Shown here: piece after piece, positions 54,499 through 62,880 of the stretch | How positions within the stretch are numbered: position 1 is the first letter of the stretch | How the letters are laid out: the number at the start of each line of letters is the position of its first letter | Origin: CAVTAV01 sp963732795 | GTDB taxonomy: Bacteria; Pseudomonadota; Alphaproteobacteria; CAVTAV01 | Direction: 5' to 3' | Assembly (NCBI GenBank): GCA_963732795.1 | Contig: CAVTAV010000009.1 | Span: 1 to 64,000, forward strand | DNA length: 64,000 bases | Notes under the pieces: model-generated | What the model saw: only the letters and a program-made list of their open reading frames with translations | Told to the model about the DNA's origin: nothing | Databases searched by the model: none | Made by a program: the position numbers and the translations under genes

Positions 54499-55689
54499 AT
54501 GTTGAGCAAGATCGACCGATATCTTCTCCGGCTATTCATCATCCCGCTCGCCATGGCGCTGGCGATCGCGGCGATGCTGCTCCTCCTGGAACGGATGCTG
54601 CGGCTGTTCGATCTCGTGATCAACCAGGGCGGGCCGATCGGCGTCGTCTGGCAGCTTCTCGGCAACCTCGTGCCGCATTACGTCGGCCTCGCGCTGCCGC
54701 TCGGGGTGTTTCTCGGCGTGCTGCTGGCGTTTCAGCGGCTCGCCCAGACCAGCGAGCTCGATGCGCTGATGTCGACCGGCTTCGGCATTCCGCGGCTGAT
54801 CATGCCCGCCGTCGGACTGGCCACGGTCCTGATGATCGTCAACCTGATTCTGGCCTTCTACATCAATCCCTATTCCCGCTACGCCTATCGCGAACTACTG
54901 TTCGATCTCAGAAGCGGCGCGCTCGGCGCGAGCATCAAGACCGGCGAGTTCAACAAGCTCGGCAACGGTTTCGCGCTCCGGATCGGCGAATCCCATGACG
55001 GCGGCGAGCGGCTGGTGAACCTGTTCGCCCAGAAGCGCCACGACAACGGCGCGACGACTGCGATTTCGGCCGAGGAAGGCTCGTTCCTGCGCACCAACGA
55101 CGAGAACACCATCCTTTTGCGCCTCAAGGACGGCGAGATCATCTCGTCCCTGACCGGGGGCACGACGCCGGTGGTGCTCAAATTCACGACCTACGACCTG
55201 CCGATCAAGCTGCCGCTCGTCGAGAAGTTCCGGGCGCGCGGCAGCGCCAATCTGGAGCTTACTCTGCCCGAGCTCTGGCATGCCCTGAAAGACCCGCCCC
55301 AGGGCGAGCCGGTCTCGCTCTACCGCGCCGACTTCCACGACCGTATCATCCGGTCGCTGTCGATCCTTGTGCTGCCGTTCCTCGCGATACCGTTCGGCGT
55401 GGTGTCAAAACGATCGGGGCGCGGCTTCGGGCTGGTGGCCGGCGTGCTGCTGGTGCTCACCTATCACAAGGTCGAGGAGTTCGCGGCCGCCTACACATCG
55501 AGCGGTCATGCCTCGCCCTGGATCGCGATGTGGATACCCTTCCTCCTGTTCGCGGGCCTGAGCGGCTACCTGTACTATATGCGCGCCTACAAGGTGGAGG
55601 GCGGCGTGCTGGCGAGGCTCGAGGACTACTCGACGCGGGTGGTCATATGGCTCCGTAGTCTCCTGCCGAAGCGTGAGATCAAGGCATGA
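54499..55689 (+). CDS. LptF/LptG family permease (YjgP-type)
   Basis: The 396-residue protein has three N-terminal membrane helices (LFIIPLAMALAIAAMLLLLE), the helix LVPHYVGLALPLGVFLGVLL with the usual P-x3-P region, a periplasmic domain (about 130-280), and three C-terminal helices. It matches LptF-type permeases that pull lipopolysaccharide from the inner membrane with the LptB ATPase. Its stop overlaps the next start (ATGA at 55686). Its place beside flippase and ceramide synthase genes rather than lptD raises the possibility of a sphingolipid-specific pair. Confidence 0.88.
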   Translation: MLSKIDRYLLRLFIIPLAMALAIAAMLLLLERMLRLFDLVINQGGPIGVVWQLLGNLVPHYVGLALPLGVFLGVLLAFQRLAQTSELDALMSTGFGIPRLIMPAVGLATVLMIVNLILAFYINPYSRYAYRELLFDLRSGALGASIKTGEFNKLGNGFALRIGESHDGGERLVNLFAQKRHDNGATTAISAEEGSFLRTNDENTILLRLKDGEIISSLTGGTTPVVLKFTTYDLPIKLPLVEKFRARGSANLELTLPELWHALKDPPQGEPVSLYRADFHDRIIRSLSILVLPFLAIPFGVVSKRSGRGFGLVAGVLLVLTYHKVEEFAAAYTSSGHASPWIAMWIPFLLFAGLSGYLYYMRAYKVEGGVLARLEDYSTRVVIWLRSLLPKREIKA

Positions 55690-56798
55690 CCGCCGACGTC
55701 CTTCCCGCACGCCGCCGGACGGCGCCCCATGTGCTGTTCATCTATCTCGCCAAATCCTATTTCTGGCGCTTCGTGGTCCTGCTGATCGGCATCACGATCG
55801 TGTTGCAGACCCTCGATCTTCTGGCGAATTCCGACGACATCCTGGCCCCCGCCGGCGCCGGCATCGATTCCATCCTCAAATATTCGAGCCTGCGCATCCC
55901 GCAGATCCTCTCCTTGCTGACGCCGTTCATCGGCCTTCTCGCGAGCCTCATCACCTTCGCGACGTTGAACCAGCACAGCGAGGTCACGATCATGAAGGCG
56001 GCCGGGCTTTCCGCCTTTCACATCATCGCGCCGCTCGTCTTCGTCTCGGCCTTCATCGCGGTCGCCCATTTCGCGCTCAACGAAACGATCCTGGTGAACG
56101 CCAACAAGGAGCTCGCTTATTGGCAGGACAACAACTACGCGCTCGAGCTCCCGGAGCGGCCGGAGAACGCCACCAATGTCTGGGCCCTGGACGGTGACAC
56201 CTATATCAGCGTCAACGGCGTGACCAAGGGCGGCACGATCCTCGACGACGTGACGCTCTATCGCATCAAGCCCGACGGCATGCTGACGGCGACCACCACC
56301 GCGAAATTCGCGGCCTATGTGAACAACGCCTGGACCCTGTTCGACGTCAAGACCTTCGACGTCGCCAACCACCAGGAGGAGACCAAGTCGGTCATGGCCT
56401 GGGACACATCCCTGCCGCCGGACCGTTTCCTCGCCTTGAGCGTGGAGCCGGACAAGGTCTCGTTCTGGACCCTGCTCTCGACCGTCCATGAGCTCAACCA
56501 GGAGGGCCACAGCACGATCCTCTTGTCGGCCTGGATTTATCAGAAGATCGCCAATCCGCTGTCGATCCTGCTGATGCCGCTTCTGGCCTCGCTGGTCGGA
56601 TTCGGGGTGTACCGGTCGGGACATCTGTTCATCCGGTTCATCGGCGGGCTGGCGCTCGGCTTCTCCTATTTCGTGGGCGACAATCTGATGCTGGCGCTCG
56701 GGCAGTTCGGCACGGTGCCGCCCTTCCTCGCGGTGTGGGCGCCTTTCGTGCTGTTCCTCTTCCTCGGCCTCGGAATCGTCATCTATACCGAGGAATAG
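55686..56798 (+). CDS. LptG family permease
   Basis: The 370-residue partner of the preceding gene: FWRFVVLLIGITIVLQTLDL, YSSLRIPQILSLLTPFIGLL and FATLNQHSEVTIMKAAGLSA are typical LptG N-terminal features. A periplasmic domain follows, and the C-terminal helices include IANPLSILLMPLLASLVGFG. It would form a heterodimer with the LptF-like protein. Whether the cargo is LPS or a sphingolipid cannot be told from sequence. Confidence 0.88.
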   Translation: MTADVLPARRRTAPHVLFIYLAKSYFWRFVVLLIGITIVLQTLDLLANSDDILAPAGAGIDSILKYSSLRIPQILSLLTPFIGLLASLITFATLNQHSEVTIMKAAGLSAFHIIAPLVFVSAFIAVAHFALNETILVNANKELAYWQDNNYALELPERPENATNVWALDGDTYISVNGVTKGGTILDDVTLYRIKPDGMLTATTTAKFAAYVNNAWTLFDVKTFDVANHQEETKSVMAWDTSLPPDRFLALSVEPDKVSFWTLLSTVHELNQEGHSTILLSAWIYQKIANPLSILLMPLLASLVGFGVYRSGHLFIRFIGGLALGFSYFVGDNLMLALGQFGTVPPFLAVWAPFVLFLFLGLGIVIYTEE

Positions 56799-56807
56799 CA
56801 GGCCGGT

Positions 56808-58388
56808 ATGGGTGACAGCGGGCAAGAGGCCAACGGCTCCGGCGAGCACGAGCATCGCGCGGTCGTCCGCGGCGCCGGCCTCATCTTTCTCGGACGCTTG
56901 GGCGCGGCCATCGAGCCGATAACGGTCTTCGTCTTCGCCGCGCTTTACGGCGTCGCGACCTATGGTCTGTTTCTCTATCTCTGGGCCGCAGTCCAGCTCA
57001 TCGAGACCTTGACCGATTTCGGCATGACCTCGTGCCTGCAGCGCTTCGTGCCGAGCCAGGAGAGCCGCGAGGACGAACACCGGGTCGTACGCATCGCGCT
57101 CCTGATCTCGACCGTTATCGGCATCGCCACCGCCTGCGTGATCGCCGCGCTCGCCGACGTGATCGCGCCCTATATCCAGACCGACAATCTGCCCGTCGCG
57201 CTGGTGGCGCGGGTCGTGCGGATCTACGCCTTCGCGATCCCGCTCTGGTGCTTCATCGATGTCGCGACCGCGGCGATCCGGGCGCAGCGGGTGTTCGGGC
57301 CGGAAATCCGCGTGCGGATCTTCTATGAGCAGGGGCTGCGCCTCGTCTCGGGCGTGCTGTTCTACGCGATCGGCTGGGCGACGATCTTCGGCCTCGTGGT
57401 TTCACATCTCTTCGCGCTGACCGTCGCCTCGCTCTTCGCCCTGCGCCTTCTGGCCAAATACTACGATTTCCGTCTTCTCCTGCCGAAGCGCGATCCGATG
57501 GCGCGCGGGATCGGCCATGAGATGCGGCGCTATGCCGGCCTGATCGTCCTCAACAATTTCGGAAAGAAGCTGCATCAGTTCCTGCCCGTCTTCTTCCTCA
57601 ATTTCCTGCTTCCCGGGGCCACGGGCGCGGCCTCGGTTGCGATCTATTCGGTCGCGCGCAAGCTCGTCAGCGGGCTGACCGTCGTGCGGCAGACCTTCGA
57701 ATACGTCCTCGCCCCCTTTGCCTCCGACCGCCACGGCAAGGCCGACATCCAGGGCCTGCGCAACGTCTATGCCTTCGCGACGCGCCTTATCCTCGCCTTC
57801 TTCATTCCCATCGCGACATTCCTGATCGTGCTCGGCGGCGATCTCCTCGGCCTCTTGAAGCCCGAATTCCTCGCCGGCGTGACCGCCCTCGTCATCCTCA
57901 CCATCGGGCGCGGCTTCGAGGCGGCTTCGGGGCCGTCCGCGTCGATCATCGAGATGATCGGCAAATACCGCGTGCCGCTGATCAACGCCTTTACCGGCAA
58001 TCTCGCCTCGGCGGTCCTGTGCGTCGTCCTGATCCCCGATTACGGCGTCACCGGCGGCGCGATCGCGGCGGCGATCGGCCTCAATGTCACGGCCTATATG
58101 GCGCTGACCGAGGTCTTTTGGCAGCATCACCTGCTGCCTTACGACCTCAAGGTTGCAAGACCCCTGGCCGTCACGATCGTCAGCTCCGCGCTCTTCGCCC
58201 TCGCCGTGACAGAGGCCGGCGGGCTCGGCACCGTGGCCAAATTTTCGGTGGCTGTCGCGGGGCTGGTTCTGGTCTATTATGTCGTGCTCGCCATGGGCCT
58301 GAATGCCGACGACCGGATGGCGATCGACCCCAAGGGGACCCTCCGGCGGCTGCGCTTCATGCCGCGCAAGCCCACCCTTCAAGGCTGA
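56808..58388 (+). CDS. Polysaccharide/lipid flippase (MOP superfamily)
   Basis: The 526-residue protein has about 12-14 membrane helices and starts with a cytoplasmic Glu/His-rich tail. Segments such as YGVATYGLFLYLWAAVQLIE and FGVVSxx-type loops match oligosaccharide flippases of the MATE-like MOP group. It would flip a lipid-linked sugar or lipid across the inner membrane. It lies 9 bp after the LptG-like gene and 12 bp before the GNAT-fold gene, so all four are one operon. Confidence 0.82.
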   Translation: MGDSGQEANGSGEHEHRAVVRGAGLIFLGRLGAAIEPITVFVFAALYGVATYGLFLYLWAAVQLIETLTDFGMTSCLQRFVPSQESREDEHRVVRIALLISTVIGIATACVIAALADVIAPYIQTDNLPVALVARVVRIYAFAIPLWCFIDVATAAIRAQRVFGPEIRVRIFYEQGLRLVSGVLFYAIGWATIFGLVVSHLFALTVASLFALRLLAKYYDFRLLLPKRDPMARGIGHEMRRYAGLIVLNNFGKKLHQFLPVFFLNFLLPGATGAASVAIYSVARKLVSGLTVVRQTFEYVLAPFASDRHGKADIQGLRNVYAFATRLILAFFIPIATFLIVLGGDLLGLLKPEFLAGVTALVILTIGRGFEAASGPSASIIEMIGKYRVPLINAFTGNLASAVLCVVLIPDYGVTGGAIAAAIGLNVTAYMALTEVFWQHHLLPYDLKVARPLAVTIVSSALFALAVTEAGGLGTVAKFSVAVAGLVLVYYVVLAMGLNADDRMAIDPKGTLRRLRFMPRKPTLQG

Positions 58389-58400
58389 CCGACGAGGATC

Positions 58401-59564
58401 ATGAACGCCGAACCATCGAAATTGTCCGCCGCCATCCAGGTCCGCGCCGTCGACGACGCCAAGGGCCTGAAGGATTTCATCCGCCTGCCCTGGGCTTTGT
58501 TCCGCGACGATCCGAACTGGATTCCGCCGCTCCTTTCCGAGCTCAAGAACCAGCTCACGCCGGGCAAGAACCCGTTCTTCGAGCATGCCGAGGCGCAGTA
58601 TTTCGTGGCTTACCAGAACGGCAAGCCGGTCGGCCGGATCAGCGCCCAGGTCGACAAGCTCTCGCTCGAACGCCACGGCGCGACCACGGGCCATTGGGGC
58701 TTCATCGACGCGGTCGATGATCCCGCCGTCTTCGCCGCCCTGTTCCAGGCCGCCGAGGCCTGGCTCAAATCAAAGGGCATGGACCGGATGGTCGGGCCGT
58801 TCAACCTGACCATCAACGAGGAGAGCGGCCTCCTGATCGACGGCTTCGATACACCGCCCATGCTGCTGATGACCCACGCCCTGCCCTATTACCAGGACCG
58901 GGTCGAGGCGCTCGGCTTCAAGAAGGTGAGAGATCTCTACGCCTATATTCTCGACATCCGCAACGAGTTCCCGGCGACCGTGCAGCGGCTGCTGCGCAAG
59001 ACCGAGAGGCAGAAGGCCTTCACCATCCGCCCGATCGACATGAAGAATTACGAGCGGGACCTCCGCAACATCCTCGAAATCTTCAACGAGGCCTGGGAGG
59101 ACAATTGGGGCGCCATCCCCGCGACCCCCGCCGAGGTGGATCACACGGTCAAGAGCCTCAAGATGCTGATCCGCGAGAAGATGGCCTATATCGCCTTTGT
59201 CGGCGACGAGCCGGTCGGCTTCATGGTCGCGCTGCCGAACCTCAACGAAGCGATCCGCGACCTGAACGGACGCCTCACGCCCTGGAACATCGTCAAGCTT
59301 CTCTGGCGTCTGAAGGTGAAGATACCGAAGACGTGCCGCGTGCCGCTGATGGGCGTGCGCAAGCGCTATCACGGGACGCCCATGGGCGCGATGATCGCGT
59401 TCAGCCTGATCGAGACCATCCGCCTCAATACGGTCGCGCTCGGCACCGATTTCGCCGAGCTGTCGTGGATTCTCGAAGACAACACGGCCATGCGAGAAAT
59501 GTTGGTTGCGATCAAATGCCGCATATATAAGACCTACCGCATGTATGAGAAGGCGATCGGCTGA
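58401..59564 (+). CDS. GNAT-fold acyltransferase, probable bacterial ceramide synthase
   Basis: The 387-residue protein belongs to a family often annotated dATP pyrophosphohydrolase or N-acetyltransferase: DFIRLPWALFRDDPNWIPPL, FFEHAEAQYFVAYQNGKPVG, GPFNLTINEESGLLIDGFDT and TPPMLLMTHALPYYQDRVEA. The C-terminal half has a second GNAT-like domain (YIAFVGDEPVGFMVALPNLN). A protein of this type is the bacterial ceramide synthase (bCerS) of Caulobacter, which N-acylates the long-chain base. Presence of the rest of the pathway nearby supports the assignment, which remains inference. Confidence 0.75.
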   Translation: MNAEPSKLSAAIQVRAVDDAKGLKDFIRLPWALFRDDPNWIPPLLSELKNQLTPGKNPFFEHAEAQYFVAYQNGKPVGRISAQVDKLSLERHGATTGHWGFIDAVDDPAVFAALFQAAEAWLKSKGMDRMVGPFNLTINEESGLLIDGFDTPPMLLMTHALPYYQDRVEALGFKKVRDLYAYILDIRNEFPATVQRLLRKTERQKAFTIRPIDMKNYERDLRNILEIFNEAWEDNWGAIPATPAEVDHTVKSLKMLIREKMAYIAFVGDEPVGFMVALPNLNEAIRDLNGRLTPWNIVKLLWRLKVKIPKTCRVPLMGVRKRYHGTPMGAMIAFSLIETIRLNTVALGTDFAELSWILEDNTAMREMLVAIKCRIYKTYRMYEKAIG

Positions 59565-59574
59565 CCCGACCCCC

Positions 59575-60306
59575 ATGGCCAAATCCGACAAGAAATCCGA
59601 ACCGTTGAGCGCGCTGCTGCAGAACACGCCGCCGCCCCCGCCGCCGACCTTCAGCAAGCGGCTCAGGAATTATTTCGTCACCGGCGTGGCGGTCACCGCC
59701 CCGGTTGCGATCACGGTCTATCTGGTCTGGGCGATCGTGGCCTGGATCGATCACAGACTGACGCCGCTGATCCCGGGCAGGTACAACCCGAACACCTATC
59801 TGCCGTTCGATATCCCCGGCCTCGGCCTCGTTCTGGCGCTGGTGATCCTCACCGTCATCGGTGCGCTGACCGCGAATTTCTTCGGTCGGCTGCTGGTCGA
59901 TACGACCGAGAAGATCATGAGCCGGATGCCGGTGATCCGCAGCATCTACGGCACCACCAAGCAGGTCTTCGACACGATCGCGGCGCAGAACTCGACCTCG
60001 TTCAAGGAGGTCGTGCTGGTCGAATATCCCAGGAAGGGCCTCTGGGCCATCGCCTTCGTCGCGACCGAAACCAAGGGTCCGGTCGCCAAGGTTATGAACG
60101 AGCCCATGGTCAGCGTCTTCCTGCCGACCACTCCCAACCCCACCTCCGGCTTCCTCCTCTTCGTCCCCCGCCGCGACTTGATCACCCTCGACATGAGCAT
60201 CGAGGAGGGCATCAAATACGTCATCTCCGCCGGGTTGGTGACCACCGACAAGGCCAAGGAAAAGCCGAAGGCGAAGCCCGCGCAGGAAGAGGAAGGGCCG
60301 CCGTAA
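59575..60306 (+). CDS. DUF502 membrane protein
   Basis: From the ATG at 59575: two membrane helices (FVTGVAVTAPVAITVYLVWA and LGLVLALVILTVIGALTANF) followed by the DUF502 core, MPVIRSIYGTTKQVFDTIAA, VVLVEYPRKGLWAIAFVATE and VFLPTTPNPTSGFLLFVPRR. The C-terminal tail is Lys/Pro/Glu-rich. The family is widespread and of unknown function. It is convergent with recG, a common alphaproteobacterial arrangement. Confidence 0.92.
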   Translation: MAKSDKKSEPLSALLQNTPPPPPPTFSKRLRNYFVTGVAVTAPVAITVYLVWAIVAWIDHRLTPLIPGRYNPNTYLPFDIPGLGLVLALVILTVIGALTANFFGRLLVDTTEKIMSRMPVIRSIYGTTKQVFDTIAAQNSTSFKEVVLVEYPRKGLWAIAFVATETKGPVAKVMNEPMVSVFLPTTPNPTSGFLLFVPRRDLITLDMSIEEGIKYVISAGLVTTDKAKEKPKAKPAQEEEGPP

Positions 60307-60325
60307 GGCACGCGTCAACAAAGTC

Positions 60326-60409
60326 CGTCATGACCGGGCTTGACCCGGTCATCCACGTCTTCCCTTGCTGCGTAAGACATGGATACGCGGATCAAGTCCG
60401 CGCATGACG
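60326..60409. repeat. Extragenic palindromic element (REP-like)
   Basis: Nested inverted repeats: outer CGTCATG...CATGACG; inner hairpins GACCGGG-CTTGA-CCCGGTC (60332-60350) and CGCGGA-TCAAG-TCCGCG (60386-60402). It sits between the convergent DUF502 and recG genes. Such elements are dispersed in many alphaproteobacterial genomes and may act as bidirectional terminators. Confidence 0.75.
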
Positions 60410-60422
60410 AAAAAGGTGACTG

Positions 60423-62517
60423 TCACGCCACCTGGAAATACTTCACATAGGCGTCCCGCTCGAACAGATAGAGCAGGACCTTGAGCGCCATCCCTCGCGG
60501 CGATTTGAGGTCCGGGTCCTTCGCCAGGATCAGTTGCGCGTCGTCCCGCGCGATGGGCAGCAGGTCGGCATGGACGTCCAGATCCGCCAGGCGGAAGGTC
60601 GGCAGGCCGCTCTGGCGCGTGCCGAGGACCTCGCCCGCGCCGCGCAGACGCAAGTCCTCCTCGGCGATGCGGAAGCCGTCGTCGGTCTCGCGCAGGATGG
60701 TCAGGCGCGCCTTCGCGGTCTCGGTAAGCCGGGTATCGTAGAGCAGCAGGCAGACCGACGCCGACTTGCCGCGCCCCACCCGTCCCGCGTAGCTGATGCA
60801 ATTGGGCGAGGCCGAAGCGTTCGGCGTGCTCGATGACCATGATCGTCGCTTCGGGCACGTCGACCCCGACTTCGATCACGGTCGTGGCCACCAGGATGCC
60901 GGTGCGGCCGGTGGCGAAATCCTCCATCGCCTTGTCGCGCTCCGCCGCCTTCATCTGGCCGTGGACAAGGCCGACCTTGTCACCGAAGATCTCCGTAAGC
61001 GCCCGGGCCCGATCGGTCGCCGCCGCCAAATCCATGGCTTCCGATTCCTCGACCATCGGGCAGACCCAATAGACCCGCGAGCCCGCCGCGAGCGCCCGTT
61101 CCAGGGCGGGCGTCACCTCGGCGAGGCGGCTCAGCGGGATCGCCCGCGTGTCTATGGGCGTGCGGCCCGGCGGCTTCTCGGTGATGCGCGAGACCTCCAT
61201 GTCGCCATAAACGGTAAGGCTGAGGGTCCGCGGGATCGGCGTCGCCGTCATCACCAGCACGTCCACTGCGCCGACGCCCTTGGACGTCAGCACCATGCGC
61301 TGATGCACGCCGAAGCGGTGCTGCTCGTCGATCACGGCGAGCAGGAGGTCCTTGAACGCGACGTCGTCCTGGATCACCGCATGGGTGCCGACCAGGATAT
61401 CGATTTTGCCCGCCGCCAGATCCTCCAGGATCTTCTGCCGCCCCTTGCCCTTGTCGCGCCCCGTCAGCAGCACCAGCCGGACGCCGGCGGCCTCGGCGAG
61501 CGGCGCAAGGGTCGCCGCATGTTGCCGCGCCAGAATTTCCGTCGGCGCCAGCAGCGCGCGCCTGCCCGCCGGCCTCGACCGCGACCAGCATGGCGAGGAA
61601 AGCGACGATCGTCTTGCCGCTGCCGACATCGCCCTGCAAGAGCCGCAGCATCCGATGCGGCGAGGCCAGATCGGCGAGGATTTCATCGAACGCGCCCTGC
61701 TGAGCGCCCGTGAGCGTATGGCCGAACGAGGCCAGAGGCCTTCTCGCGCAGGTGGCCATCGCCTTTAATCTCGCGCCCGGCCTTGCGAACCGTGTGATAG
61801 CGCACCATGGAGAGCGCGAGCTGATTGGCCAGGAGCTCGTCATAGGCGAGACGGCGGCGCGTCGGCGTGGTCGGCTCCAGATCGGCAGCCTGCTCCGGTG
61901 CATGGGCCTTGAGAAGCGCCTCGCGCCAACCGGCCCAGCCCTCACGTTTCATGAACGCGGGATCGAGCCATTCGTCGAGCTCCGGCACGCGGTCGAGCGC
62001 CGCCCGGATCGCCCGCGCCAGCACCCGCGGCGTCAGCCCCGGCCGTCAGGGGATAGACCGGCTCCACCGTCTGGATCTCGGCGCGCTTCTCCAGCGGAAC
62101 GATGTGATCGGGATGGGTCATCTGGGTCTGGCCGTCGTAATGCTCGACCCGGCCGCTCACCACGCGTTTCTCGCCGATCGGCAGCGCGTTCAGAAGGTAA
62201 TCGCCCTTGGCATGGAAGAACACGAGGGTCATGAACCCGGTCTCGTCGGAGCACAGTACCCGATAGGGCACGCGCTCGCGGCCGCGCGGCGGCGGGCGGT
62301 GATCGTCGACAGTCACGGTCACCGTCGCCACCACCCCGTCCGGCGCATCGGCGATCTTAGGCGCGAAACGCCGGTCGATCAGGCCCGAAGGCAGATGCCA
62401 GCAGAGATCGACGACATGGGGCCCCGCCAGAGTCTCCACCGGCTTTTTCAGGCGCGGCCCGATGCCCGGCAGGCTGGTGACGGGCGCGAATAGGGGAAAA
62501 AGGACTTCAGGGCGCAT
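60423..62517 (-). CDS. recG: ATP-dependent DNA helicase RecG, reading frame broken at least four times
   Basis: RecG remodels stalled forks. The pieces, in order: wedge/OB domain from ATG 62517 (FAPVTSLPGIGPRLKKPVET, MTHPDHIVPLEKRAEIQTVE); linker (LANQLALSMVRYHTVRKAGR); helicase motif I (LLQGDVGSGKTIVAFLAMLV); motif Ia and II (LLAPTEILARQHAATLAPLA, LLAVIDEQHRFGVHQRM); motif III TATPIPRTLSL; motifs V-VI (ATTVIEVGVDVPEATIMVIE). The end is DVHADLLPIARDDAQLI then KYFQVA. Breaks near 62038, 61735, 61560 and 60792 are each explained by one base. A core gene with four such breaks points to sequence error. Confidence 0.92.
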
Positions 62518-62586
62518 GGGCGGCAGCTTACCCCAACCCACCAGGGTGCTGACAGCGGGGAACGAAACGATTATATCGTCCGGGCG

Positions 62587-62880
62587 ATGAGTCCTGATCT
62601 GAACCAAACGACGTCCGATTCGCTGACGGCGCGGCGGAAGCGTGCGCGATTCCGCGCCCATCACCGTGGAATCAAGGAGGCCGACCTCGTCATCGGCCGG
62701 TTCGTCGACGCCCATATCGATGATTTCTCCGAGGCGCAACTCGCCCGGCTCGAAGCCCTTCTGGAGGAGAACGACTACGACATCCTGGCCTGGGCCGCCG
62801 GCCTCCGCCCCGCCCCGCCGCATTGCGACAATGACGTCACGCGCATGATGGCGGATTTCGAGCGCTATATGCGGCGCTGA
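62587..62880 (+). CDS. sdhE: Succinate dehydrogenase flavinylation factor SdhE (YgfY)
   Basis: The 97-residue protein has the SdhE core: KRARFRAHHRGIKEADLVIG (the RG motif that contacts SdhA), FVDAHIDDFSEAQLARLEAL and ENDYDILAWAAG. It helps attach FAD covalently to SdhA. Its stop overlaps the mfd start (TGATG at 62878). Adjacent recG-sdhE-mfd is a common alphaproteobacterial order. Confidence 0.92.
   Translation: MSPDLNQTTSDSLTARRKRARFRAHHRGIKEADLVIGRFVDAHIDDFSEAQLARLEALLEENDYDILAWAAGLRPAPPHCDNDVTRMMADFERYMRR

Noticed and set aside
59512..60321. Long minus-strand frame opposite DUF502
   Set aside because: Shadow of a conserved membrane protein; Arg/Asp/His-rich composition is typical of antisense frames.
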